Below are positions 7,425 through 14,803 of a DNA stretch of 27,233 bases, in pieces (the stretch's first letter is position 1; each line of letters begins with the position of its first letter). The notes beneath the pieces are model-generated. The model did not search any database. It was not told where the DNA came from and saw only the letters and a list, made by a program, of their open reading frames with translations. This stretch comes from a bacterium (GTDB lineage: Bacteria > Caldisericota > Caldisericia > B22-G15). The stretch spans positions 1-27,233 of the forward strand of contig JAAYUH010000003.1 of assembly GCA_012517755.1 (NCBI GenBank). The letters are read 5' to 3'. Position numbers and translations under genes: made by a program.

Positions 7425-7984
7425 AAAAAATGAAAGAAATGACAAGAAAAGTTCAAGAAAACTTCAAAAGTTTTTATCTTGCTGGTGGAACAGCTTTAAT
7501 GTTTAAATATATGCATAGAATAAGTAAAGATCTTGATTTTTTATCTTATAAACCTTTCTCTTTTTTAAGATTATCCTCAAAAATGAGAAAAAAATTTAAT
7601 ATTAAAAAAGAAGAAAAATTTGAGGATAATATAGATTTTATTATTGATGATATGAAAGTTTCTTTTATTTTCTTTCCATTTAAAAATATTTATAGACTTG
7701 AAAATTTTGATGACATAAAAATAGCTTCTGATTATGATATTTTTCTTAATAAATTATACGCAGCAGGCAGAAGAATTGAAAATAAAGATGCATTTGATTT
7801 TGCTTTTTTATATCAAAAATATAAATGGAATAAAAACAAAGTAAAAAAAGATTTTGAAAAAAAGTTTTTAAATCAAAGTTTTGAAATATATTTAGGTGCA
7901 ATATTTTCAATTGACGATTATAAAGGTCTTGATAAAAATACAATTCAAATCATTGAAGAGATAAAAAGAAACTGGATTGAATAA
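7406..7984 (+). CDS. AbiEii/AbiGii-type nucleotidyltransferase (toxin-like)
   Basis: The N-terminal part reads FYLAGGTALMFKYMHRISKD then LDF. This is the GG...HR-x-S-x-DLDF signature of the AbiEii/DUF1814 nucleotidyltransferase fold, with Gly27-Gly28 and the metal-binding Asp42 and Asp44. Further on, the pattern with Lys116, Asp128 and Asp131 (NKLYAAGRR...KDAFD) matches the conserved second half. The protein is 192 residues from the ATG at 7406, short for the family (often 220-300). A TTG at 7394 or an ATG at 7430 are alternative starts. The family includes type IV toxins and tRNA-nucleotidylating toxins such as MenT, but a non-toxic role is possible. Confidence 0.8.
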   Translation: MERKRIEKMKEMTRKVQENFKSFYLAGGTALMFKYMHRISKDLDFLSYKPFSFLRLSSKMRKKFNIKKEEKFEDNIDFIIDDMKVSFIFFPFKNIYRLENFDDIKIASDYDIFLNKLYAAGRRIENKDAFDFAFLYQKYKWNKNKVKKDFEKKFLNQSFEIYLGAIFSIDDYKGLDKNTIQIIEEIKRNWIE

Positions 7985-8087
7985 ATTATTGCTCCTCTAC
8001 AATTCATTTAAAGAAAATATAAAAAACTTTCTAAATTATTTTTGAGTAAAATATTCTAATAGGTAAATTAATACATAAGCCATCTTA

Positions 8088-8891
8088 TCACTTCTTAGGT
8101 TCACCAAGTGCTTTACTTTTCTTATATGCTTCAATTACTCCACTCATAATAGAATATTTTAATCTGTTTTCTTCAAATTTATAAAGTGCCTCGCTTGTTG
8201 TTCCACCGGGTGAAGTTACAGAATGAATAAGTTTGTTAGCTTCCTCTTTTGTGTTTTTCTTCAAAAGTATTGAACCTAAGATTGTTTGAACTGATAGTTT
8301 TTCAGATATATCTCTTGATAGTCCAAGATAAACTCCTGCATCAATTAATGCATTTAAAAAGTAAAAAACATAAGCTGGCCCAGATCCACTTATTGATGTT
8401 CCAATATCTATATAATCTTCCTTAGATACATAAACCTCTTCACCAAATGAAGATACTATTTTTTTAACAAATTCTCTCTCTTCATTGTTTAAACCGATAT
8501 CTGTCCAAATTGTTATAGCTTCTCCAATTTGAGCATTAATGTTTGGCATTGTTCTAACAATTTTTTTTACATTAAACGAATCAAGAAGATTCTGAATTTT
8601 TATACCAGCCATTATTGATAATAAAATTTTTTCATTAAAACTGTTTTCTTTAAGTTCTTCTGATAAATCTTTCAAATTTTGTGGTTTAACAGCAGATATG
8701 ATAACATCTCCAAAATTTAGTGCATCTATATTTTTATTTGAACCATTAACTTCATACTTTTCTTTTATATAATTTAATCTATCATTGAATACCTCTGATA
8801 CAAAAATTTCATTCTTATTAAACCCTTTACTTATCAATCCAGATAAAATAGCTTCTCCCATTTTTCCAGCACCAAAAAATGCTATCTTCAT
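8088..8891 (-). CDS. proC: Pyrroline-5-carboxylate reductase
   Basis: ProC catalyses the last step of proline synthesis, reduction of pyrroline-5-carboxylate by NAD(P)H. The 267 residues match the usual length. The N-terminal Rossmann motif is FFGAGKMGEAI (5-15), followed by RTMPN (113-117), SGSGPAYVF (168-176) and SVTSPGGTT (224-232), all signatures of the family. A strong AAGGAGG SD precedes the ATG. The gene is monocistronic, convergent with the nucleotidyltransferase gene across about 100 nt where I see nothing, and divergent from sufC. Confidence 0.96.
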   Translation of the reverse strand: MKIAFFGAGKMGEAILSGLISKGFNKNEIFVSEVFNDRLNYIKEKYEVNGSNKNIDALNFGDVIISAVKPQNLKDLSEELKENSFNEKILLSIMAGIKIQNLLDSFNVKKIVRTMPNINAQIGEAITIWTDIGLNNEEREFVKKIVSSFGEEVYVSKEDYIDIGTSISGSGPAYVFYFLNALIDAGVYLGLSRDISEKLSVQTILGSILLKKNTKEEANKLIHSVTSPGGTTSEALYKFEENRLKYSIMSGVIEAYKKSKALGEPKK

Positions 8892-8974
8892 TTTTTAAAT
8901 CCTCCTTATGAAAAATTATTCAATATAAGTTTATCACAAAGTTATATTTTAATATAATTCTTATCTATTTTTGA

Positions 8975-8983
8975 TGATATAAT
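8975..8983 (+). promoter_or_regulatory. Extended -10 promoter of sufCB
   Basis: TGATATAAT, a perfect extended -10, lies 16 nt before the sufC ATG. A TSS near 8990 would leave a leader of about 10 nt that just contains the AGGTGA SD. The -35 position (TAATTC, 8955-8960) is poor. A 16-nt imperfect palindrome at 8942-8957 lies just upstream, between proC and sufC. Confidence 0.5.
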
Positions 8984-8999
8984 TTTATATAGGTGAATT

Positions 9000-9749
9000 A
9001 TGGAAAAAAGTTATGGAAAAGAAGAGATATTAAGAATTAATAATTTATATGTTGAGGTTGATAACAAAGAGATATTAAAAGGAATAAATCTTTTAATAAA
9101 AGAGGGTGAGGTTATTTCAATTTTTGGTCCAAATGGAAGCGGTAAAACTACTCTCATATTAACTATACTTGGCTATAGTGGATATAAAATAAAAAGTGGT
9201 GAAATAATATTCAAAAATATTTTATTAAATGATCTTCCAATTTATGAGAGAGTTAATTATGGAATTGGAGTTCTTTTTCAAAAACCTCCATCTATTAAAG
9301 GTGTGCAGTTTAAAAAATTGCTTGAAATAATTTCTAAAAATAAAGGATACCTTGATTATATAAAAATTTTAAAACTTGATGAACTTTTGGATAGAGATAT
9401 AAATTTAGGATTTTCAGGTGGTGAATTAAAAAGATCAGAATTGATTCAACTATTAGCTCAAAACCCTGATTTTATGATTTTCGATGAGCCAGAATCTGGT
9501 GTTGACCTTGAAAATATTAAAATTATAGGAAAAGTTATGAATAAACTTCTTGACAAAGATTTATCAATTTCGAATAGAAAAAAATCAGGAATTATTATTA
9601 CACATACAGGAGGAATTCTTGATTTTGTTGAGGTTGACAAAGGATATGTACTATTAGATGGAAAAATTATATGTGAAGGTAACCCTAATGAAATTTTAAG
9701 AAACATTAAGGAGAATGGATTTAAAGAGTGTGAAAAATGCGTGAAATAA
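9000..9749 (+). CDS. sufC: Fe-S cluster assembly ATPase SufC
   Basis: SufC is the soluble ABC-type ATPase that drives conformational change of the SufB scaffold. The 249-residue protein has Walker A GPNGSGKT (43-50), the LFQKPPSI Q-loop region, the SufC-style signature FSGGELKRSE (138-147, in place of LSGGQ), Walker B FMIFDEP (158-164) and an ITHTGG H-loop. The sequence after Walker B, ESGVDLENI, is characteristic of SufC. It overlaps sufB by 13 nt. The last residues (CEKCVK) contain two cysteines. No sufS, sufU, sufD or sufE is nearby, so sulfur supply must come from elsewhere. Confidence 0.94.
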   Translation: MEKSYGKEEILRINNLYVEVDNKEILKGINLLIKEGEVISIFGPNGSGKTTLILTILGYSGYKIKSGEIIFKNILLNDLPIYERVNYGIGVLFQKPPSIKGVQFKKLLEIISKNKGYLDYIKILKLDELLDRDINLGFSGGELKRSELIQLLAQNPDFMIFDEPESGVDLENIKIIGKVMNKLLDKDLSISNRKKSGIIITHTGGILDFVEVDKGYVLLDGKIICEGNPNEILRNIKENGFKECEKCVK

Positions 9750-10852
9750 ATAAAGATTTATCTTTATCAGAAAAAGAAGTTGAAAAACTTCTTAATGTTG
9801 GAGTTGATATTGAAGAAAAAAATAGGGCTGGAACATTTTTATATGTTGATAAAAATATTTTAGAGGTTAGTTACAAACAAGAGGGTATAGAGATACAACC
9901 TTTAGATGAGGCATTGAAAAATTATTCCTATTTAAATGATTATCTATTTAAAATTGTTGATAAAAATAAAGATGCATATACAAGATTAATATATAAAAAA
10001 GGAGAAAATAATGGCTTTTTTATTCACTCCCTTCCAAATGTTAAATCTAAATTTCCTGTTCAAACCTGTTTTTTAATAAAACAATCTGGTTTTTCACAAC
10101 TTGTTCATAATATAGTGATTGCTGAAGAGAATTCAGAACTCAATCTTATCAATGGATGTGCAGCTGCAACATATTCAAATAGTGGTTCACATATAGCAAT
10201 AACAGAATTCTATATTAAAAAAGGTGCAAAAGTTTCTTTTACTATGATTCATGATTGGGCACCAAATGTTGTTGTAAGACCAAGAAGTGCTGCATTAGTC
10301 GATGATGATGGAGTTTTTATCTCTAATTATGTATCACTTAAAACAGTTAAAAGTGTTCAAAGTGCTCCAGAAGTTTTGCTTTATGGAAAAAGAGCAAAAG
10401 CAAAATTATACTCAATTTTACTGGCTGATAAATTATCGAAACTTGATATAGGTGGAAAAATATCTCTTAAAGGTGATGATAGCAGTGGAGAGATAGTGAG
10501 TAGAGTCATAAGTGATGGTGGAAAGGTAATATCAAAAGGAACATTAATAGGCACAGGAAAAAATATTAAAGCTCATATGGAATGTAATGGAATATTTATG
10601 AAAGATGAGGGAGAGATAATAACTATTCCTGAACTTCAGTCTCAAAACAAAGATGTTGAAATGAGTCATGAAGCGATGATTGGAAAAATTGCAAAAGATG
10701 AAATTGAATACCTTATGTCAAGAGGTATAAAAGAAGAAGATGCAGTTTCATTAATATTAAGAGGTTTTTTAAATATAAAAATAGAGGGATTGCCAGAAAT
10801 ATTACAAAAATCTATAGATGTAGCAATTGATGTAGCTTTTAAAGGGATGTAG
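9737..10852 (+). CDS. sufB: SufB/SufD family scaffold (minimal SufBC-type system)
   Basis: SufB forms the beta-helical scaffold on which Fe-S clusters are assembled. The protein is 371 residues, shorter than E. coli SufB (about 495) and lacking much of the N-terminal domain. The core beta-helix is intact, and Cys283 in AHMECNGIF aligns with the catalytic SufB cysteine. His311-Glu312 in MSHEAMIGKI aligns with the EHEA motif. The helical C-terminal LMSRGIKEEDAVSLILRGF is typical. The presence of Cys283 favours SufB over SufD. A lone SufC-SufB pair of this size fits the SMS (SUF-like minimal system) architecture of anaerobes. The stop lies 4 nt from the 3' end of convergent rnpB. Confidence 0.9.
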   Translation: MREINKDLSLSEKEVEKLLNVGVDIEEKNRAGTFLYVDKNILEVSYKQEGIEIQPLDEALKNYSYLNDYLFKIVDKNKDAYTRLIYKKGENNGFFIHSLPNVKSKFPVQTCFLIKQSGFSQLVHNIVIAEENSELNLINGCAAATYSNSGSHIAITEFYIKKGAKVSFTMIHDWAPNVVVRPRSAALVDDDGVFISNYVSLKTVKSVQSAPEVLLYGKRAKAKLYSILLADKLSKLDIGGKISLKGDDSSGEIVSRVISDGGKVISKGTLIGTGKNIKAHMECNGIFMKDEGEIITIPELQSQNKDVEMSHEAMIGKIAKDEIEYLMSRGIKEEDAVSLILRGFLNIKIEGLPEILQKSIDVAIDVAFKGM

Positions 10853-10856
10853 AAAA

Positions 10857-11173
10857 GGATCTGGAAGAAGTTAAGCCAGGTTCTGTTTTTAAGACAATCA
10901 TTTCTCTTAGCGGTCCACCCGAGAACTTTTTATGGGCTAAAGTTCTCCTATTTGACCTTGCTCCAAGTGGGGTTTATCCACAAGATTAGTTACCTAACCT
11001 TGTAGTGTGCTCTTACCACACTTTTTCACCCTTACCAGAAATTATCTGGCGGTGTAGTTTCTGTGACACTTTCCTGAGATTACTCTCACTGAACTTGCGT
11101 TCAGCACTTTTGCCCTTGAAGCCTGGACTTTCCTCAATTCTTTCGAATTGCGATTGCCTCTTCTTCCAGATCC
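10857..11173 (-). ncRNA. rnpB: RNase P RNA (bacterial type A-like)
   Basis: The 317-nt minus-strand RNA contains the universal GAGGAAAGTCC (11125-11135), the AGGGTGAAAAAGTG...GGTAAGAGC block (11009-11032) and GGAGCAAGGTCAAATAGG. The 3' terminal ACAGAACCTGGCTTAACTTC (10866-10885) is also present. Its ends form a perfect 14-bp P1 helix: 11160-11173 pairs with 10857-10870. RNase P cleaves tRNA precursors at the 5' end. The 5' end lies 7 nt after the pncB stop, and the 3' end faces the sufB stop across 4 nt. A TTTT follows the 3' end. Confidence 0.97.
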
Positions 11174-11179
11174 AAATTA

Positions 11180-11208
11180 ATTATATCAAATTAGGAATCA
11201 ATTTTACA
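11180..11208 (-). promoter_or_regulatory. rnpB promoter embedded in the end of pncB
   Basis: TGATATAAT on the minus strand (11180-11188) is a perfect extended -10. Its TATAAT (11180-11185) overlaps the final Ile codon and TAA stop of pncB. A TGTAAA -35-like hexamer lies 17 nt upstream (11203-11208). The predicted start, 7 nt downstream at 11173, coincides with the first base of the P1 helix. Confidence 0.75.
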
Positions 11209-12371
11209 GGATATTTTGTCTCACCAACAATAGATTTTAAATAATCAGGTAGTTTATCGATATTTGATAAAACTCTATTTCTAATTTCATCAACATCTTC
11301 AAATTCTCTAACTATTTTTCCATTTCTTATTAATGGTTTTAACAAATTTTTATAACTCTCTTTACTATTTCCATATAGAGTTACAATATCTTCAAATTTA
11401 TCATTTCTTAAAATTGTTTTTTTTCCTGGATAATTTCCATACTTAGCTTTTGGTTTTCCATTAACCTCAATAATTTTTAAAGCAAAATCAATCACATCAG
11501 CATCAGCAATTTTTGTTCCAACACCAAAACCATCTCCAATGTCATTGAGATCAAGTATTGAATATTCATCAAGTCCACCACTAAAAAATATTTCTACATC
11601 ATTTCTATTTTTAATATTTAAAAGCCATCTAATCTCTTTTCCAATTGTTTTCAAATCACCAGAATCAATTCTAACTCCATCTAATCTCTCACCAAGTACA
11701 GTAAGGGCATCTTCGAGTTCAGTTATTGGCGAGCCAGATGTATCTATTAAACAAATTCTCGGTATTTTTGAATCAACAATCTCATCAAATTTTTTAAATG
11801 CTTTTCTATTATCACCTAAAACAAGAATTAGTGCATGAGGCATTGTTCCAACAGCCTCTTTACCAATGTATTTAGCTCCAACAACATTAGAAACACCATT
11901 AAAACCTGCTATATATGTTGCATATTCTATTGTTGGTGCTAAAAATGGATGCTGTCTTCTTGTTCCAAATGATAAAACTGTTTTATTTTTTGATGCTATC
12001 CTAACCCTTATTGATTTTGAAGCAATACCTGAATAAGAACATATAAATCCAAGAATTGATGTTTCATATCTTACAAAATCAGTATATTTTCCTGTTATAT
12101 TTAAAACTGGCTCTTCAGGATAGAAAAAATCGCCCTCTTCAATTGAATCAACATCAACTGGTAAACCTTCAAGAAGTTTCGCAACCTCATAAACTCCAGC
12201 AAATACACCAAAACAGTAGTTTTTATCTGGGAATTTTTTGGTCATTAATTCCATTGTAACTTCTGTCTTATCGTCTAAACCTTTTAATACCTCTTCTGTT
12301 CTAACAAAATATGCGTCAGTGCATAAACCACTTTTTATTTCATCTTCAGTTGGAACTCTAAATATTTTCAT
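11181..12371 (-). CDS. pncB: Nicotinate phosphoribosyltransferase
   Basis: This enzyme converts nicotinate and PRPP to nicotinate mononucleotide in NAD salvage. The 396-residue protein is the shorter form related to the Thermoplasma enzyme. Motifs: DAYFVRT near the N-terminus, VLSFGTRRQHP (132-142), GTMPHA (175-180), a RIDSGDL phosphate/ribose loop, and GVGTKIADAD near residue 290. It overlaps pncA in an ATGA arrangement, which supports a nicotinamide-to-NaMN pathway in one unit. The last codons carry the rnpB promoter, so selection acts on both. Confidence 0.93.
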   Translation of the reverse strand: MKIFRVPTEDEIKSGLCTDAYFVRTEEVLKGLDDKTEVTMELMTKKFPDKNYCFGVFAGVYEVAKLLEGLPVDVDSIEEGDFFYPEEPVLNITGKYTDFVRYETSILGFICSYSGIASKSIRVRIASKNKTVLSFGTRRQHPFLAPTIEYATYIAGFNGVSNVVGAKYIGKEAVGTMPHALILVLGDNRKAFKKFDEIVDSKIPRICLIDTSGSPITELEDALTVLGERLDGVRIDSGDLKTIGKEIRWLLNIKNRNDVEIFFSGGLDEYSILDLNDIGDGFGVGTKIADADVIDFALKIIEVNGKPKAKYGNYPGKKTILRNDKFEDIVTLYGNSKESYKNLLKPLIRNGKIVREFEDVDEIRNRVLSNIDKLPDYLKSIVGETKYPVKLIPNLI

Positions 12372-12916
12372 TTAACCTCCTCTAATAATTTAATTGCTTC
12401 TTCACTATCTATTATTTTTACATTAAATATATTTTTCATATAATTTAATGCAACTTCATGATTCTCTTCATTAATAGATGCTGTTCCATCTTTAACAACA
12501 TAAATATTAAAACCTCTATAAAAAAGATCACTTGCATTATTTTGTACACATATATCCGTTGATACTCCTAACAAAATAACACTATCAACCTCAAGTTTTT
12601 TTAAAAGAAGATCAAGGTCAGTTTTATAAAAACCAGAATAAGTTCTCTTTAAAATTATATAATCCTTCTTATGAGGTTTTAATTCAGTAATAATTTCGCT
12701 TCCTTTAGTGTTTGAAAGAGCATGCGGTCCCCATAAAGATTCTTCAGGATCCCCTTTTAAATGACAATCTTGTAAATAAATTATTGGGACATTTTTTTCT
12801 CTTGCTTTATCAAGAATTTTTTTAATATTAGGAATGATTTTTATTGCCCTTTCATTTCTGAATTTTTCATAAACAAAATCATTAATCATATCAATAACAA
12901 AAACTGCTAAATTCAT
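12368..12916 (-). CDS. pncA: Nicotinamidase / isochorismatase family amidohydrolase
   Basis: Nicotinamidase hydrolyses nicotinamide to nicotinate. From the ATG at 12914-12916 the protein has 182 residues with the cysteine-hydrolase triad Asp9 (VIDMINDF), Lys90 (ILKRTYSGF) and Cys123 (STDICVQNNA). The metal-site pair is Asp50-x-His52. The coupling to pncB makes nicotinamidase the best choice among isochorismatase-family functions. A longer frame to 13015 is rejected because it would run through tRNA-Ser. The SD GGAGG lies 6 nt from the ATG and begins only 4 nt after the tRNA CCA, so no independent leader exists. Confidence 0.9.
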   Translation of the reverse strand: MNLAVFVIDMINDFVYEKFRNERAIKIIPNIKKILDKAREKNVPIIYLQDCHLKGDPEESLWGPHALSNTKGSEIITELKPHKKDYIILKRTYSGFYKTDLDLLLKKLEVDSVILLGVSTDICVQNNASDLFYRGFNIYVVKDGTASINEENHEVALNYMKNIFNVKIIDSEEAIKLLEEVK

Positions 12917-12930
12917 TTGATCCTCCTTAA

Positions 12931-13021
12931 TGGCGGAGAGGGTGGGATTCGAACCCACGAAGCAAGAAACTTGCTCACCTACTTTCGAGGCAGGCGCTTT
13001 CGACCGCTCAGCCACCTCTCC
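12931..13021 (-). tRNA. tRNA-Ser (anticodon CGA)
   Basis: This is a 91-nt class II tRNA on the minus strand. The acceptor stem is GGAGAGG/CCTCTCC, and the D arm is GCTGAGC-like. The anticodon stem CCTGC/GTAGG has loop CTCGAAA (anticodon CGA). A long variable arm pairs AGCAAG with CTTGCT. A TTCGAAT T-loop, discriminator G (typical of Ser) and encoded CCA (12931-12933) are present. Its first 14 nt overlap the end of tadA, including the tadA stop. Confidence 0.96.
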
Positions 13022-13466
13022 TTATCTTTTTAAAAAATTTTTCAAATATAGATTTTGTTTCTTTTTCAAAAATACCACTATCAATAATTATTTTATCATT
13101 AAAAAAATCTAAAAGATTAATTTTCCCACCAAACCCCCCTTTTTCATTATCTTTAAATCCAAAAATTACTCTCTTAAATCTTGCTTCTAAGATTGCACCC
13201 GCACACATTATACAGGGTTCTTTTGTAATATAAATTTCACAATTATTTAATCTCCAATCATCTATTTTTTTAACAGCTTTTTTAATTGCAATAATTTCTG
13301 CATGATTTGTTGGATCTTTATATTTCTCTTTTTTATTATGTCCTTTTGAGATAATTTTTCCATTTGATACTATTACTGCACCAACAGGAATTTCATTCTT
13401 ATTATAAGCTTTATATGCTTCTTTTAAAGCAATCTGCATAAAATATTTGTCAATATCTTTTTGCAT
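13008..13466 (-). CDS. tadA: tRNA adenosine(34) deaminase TadA
   Basis: TadA converts A34 to inosine in tRNA-Arg(ACG). The 152-residue protein has the deaminase zinc site His55-Ala-Glu57 (NHAEI) and PCIMCAGAI with Cys85 and Cys88. The N-terminal IPVGAVIV is also typical. The last codons and the TGA stop (13008-13010) lie within the 5' end of tRNA-Ser, so RNase P processing of the shared transcript would remove the stop codon. The start at 13466 has only a weak SD, 12 nt after the AMMECR1 stop. Confidence 0.93.
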   Translation of the reverse strand: MQKDIDKYFMQIALKEAYKAYNKNEIPVGAVIVSNGKIISKGHNKKEKYKDPTNHAEIIAIKKAVKKIDDWRLNNCEIYITKEPCIMCAGAILEARFKRVIFGFKDNEKGGFGGKINLLDFFNDKIIIDSGIFEKETKSIFEKFFKKIRRGG

Positions 13467-13478
13467 CTAACTTTTAAA

Positions 13479-13994
13479 TTAATGAAGTCTTGTTACTTTG
13501 AATCTATATATTTCTACATTATTATCAGATGGATTTATACCTGCTTTTAATTTTGCTATTCTTAATTGTTCTTCAACTGTATCAACTCCTTCGATATCTG
13601 GGAGAAGTAAACCTCTTCTAAATCCTTTTGCAACAATTACTCCATATTCTTTTGGATCTAATTCACTTATATTTGAGACCTCTTCAGGTTCTTCGAGAAT
13701 ATCAACAGAATATTCGATTGAAGGTAACTCATTGATTGATATAGGGGGAAATCTTGGATCTTCTGTAGATGCAGCAATTGCGTTCATAATAATCTCTTCT
13801 ATAATATTATCTCTTGTTGGTAAATATGTACCAATACAACCTCTTAAATCACTGTTTTTATGAAGTGTTACAAACACACCCTTTTTTACATTCAGATATT
13901 CTTTATACTCTTCTAAATTTGGTCTTAATATTTTCCTTTCTTTTACATAAAGTTCAACTGTATCCTTTGCAAGTTTCACAAGTTTATGCATCAT
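13479..13994 (-). CDS. AMMECR1 domain protein (AmmeMemoRadiSam system protein A-like)
   Basis: The 171-residue protein carries the hallmark LRGCIGTY (50-57) and EDPRFPPISINELP, and the C-terminal GINPSD-like segment. Together these are diagnostic for AMMECR1. The molecular function of the family is unknown. It is often found next to Memo-like and radical SAM genes. Here it abuts the LigB/Memo-like gene, whose stop adjoins this ATG. In several clostridia the two domains are fused in one protein (established knowledge), which supports a joint function. The SD is GGAG at 4-nt spacing. No matching AmmeMemoRadiSam radical SAM gene is visible in the window. Confidence 0.94.
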   Translation of the reverse strand: MMHKLVKLAKDTVELYVKERKILRPNLEEYKEYLNVKKGVFVTLHKNSDLRGCIGTYLPTRDNIIEEIIMNAIAASTEDPRFPPISINELPSIEYSVDILEEPEEVSNISELDPKEYGVIVAKGFRRGLLLPDIEGVDTVEEQLRIAKLKAGINPSDNNVEIYRFKVTRLH

Positions 13995-14798
13995 TTATCT
14001 CCTTTCAATCAAAACAACAAGATAACCTACACCAAAAGGCCCTTCATGTGATAATATTTCTGTTTTATAATCTTCAAAAGGCATAGCACTAAAAATAGTA
14101 ACAATTGATCTATATCCACACTCTCCAGCTTCTTCTAAAATATTCTCTGGTATAGAGATTATATCCTGAAAATTTTCGTTTTTTATAGAGTTTATTATTA
14201 AATTGTCAAATTTTGGTCCTGATGGATGAAAGCCATAAGGTCCTGTTTCTAAAAGTCTATGAGACATATCTCCAGAAGCTATTATTCCAATTTTTTTACC
14301 TGTCTCACTTCCAACTTTTTTTATTATTTCTCCTACAATAGGAAGTTCTTCAATATCAATTGTAAAATGTTGACTCATTGCAACAATTTTAAATTTTCTT
14401 TTAATATTTTGATTGAGGTAATATAAAGGAACAAGAACTCCATGATCAAGATAATAATCCTTAGATAGTTTAACAAAATTTATACCATATTTTTTTCCTT
14501 CATCAATTAAACTATTCATTATTTCTAAATCATTTTCAAATTCAAAAGAAACTTCAGGAGATCCAAATTGAGAAAAATCACCATACAAATCTTCATTAGA
14601 ATATATGGATATGGCATTTCTAATAAATGGAGCATGAGGGCTAATAAAAATTACAGTGTCAATATCTAATTCATTAAATTTTTTAGAAACCGTTTTTAAA
14701 CTTTCATCAGTTTTTTTTACATATTTAATCTCCCCTCTTCCAATTTCTGGAATAAGTAGGGGAGGGTGAGGACTAATTGCTCCAATTAAAATAGTCAT
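13995..14798 (-). CDS. LigB-type class III extradiol dioxygenase-like / Memo-like protein
   Basis: The protein shows the LigB/Memo fold signatures: ISPHPPLLIPEIG near the N-terminus with His11, ISPHAPF with His55, YYLDHGVLVPLYYL with His119, and ASGDMSHRL with His180. These histidines are candidate metal ligands. Function in this AMMECR1-linked subfamily is unknown, and ring-cleavage activity should not be assumed. I chose the ATG at 14796-14798, which gives the usual N-terminus. A GTG at 14805-14807 overlaps the previous stop as GTGA and would add three residues. It is tightly coupled to the upstream PIN-like gene and downstream AMMECR1. Confidence 0.85.
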   Translation of the reverse strand: MTILIGAISPHPPLLIPEIGRGEIKYVKKTDESLKTVSKKFNELDIDTVIFISPHAPFIRNAISIYSNEDLYGDFSQFGSPEVSFEFENDLEIMNSLIDEGKKYGINFVKLSKDYYLDHGVLVPLYYLNQNIKRKFKIVAMSQHFTIDIEELPIVGEIIKKVGSETGKKIGIIASGDMSHRLLETGPYGFHPSGPKFDNLIINSIKNENFQDIISIPENILEEAGECGYRSIVTIFSAMPFEDYKTEILSHEGPFGVGYLVVLIERR

Positions 14799-14803
14799 AG
14801 TTT

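Noticed and set aside
8942..8957. Palindrome between proC and sufC as a specific operator
   Set aside because: TTATATT/AATATAA arms are pure A/T in a very AT-rich gap, so chance is likely.
11005..11244. 79-codon plus-strand frame
   Set aside because: It is antisense to rnpB and the end of pncB. RNase P RNA explains the sequence conservation.
12917..13015. N-terminal extension of pncA through the tRNA-Ser gene
   Set aside because: The added 33 residues are a translation of tRNA-Ser. A strong SD and a family-like N-terminus support the ATG at 12916.
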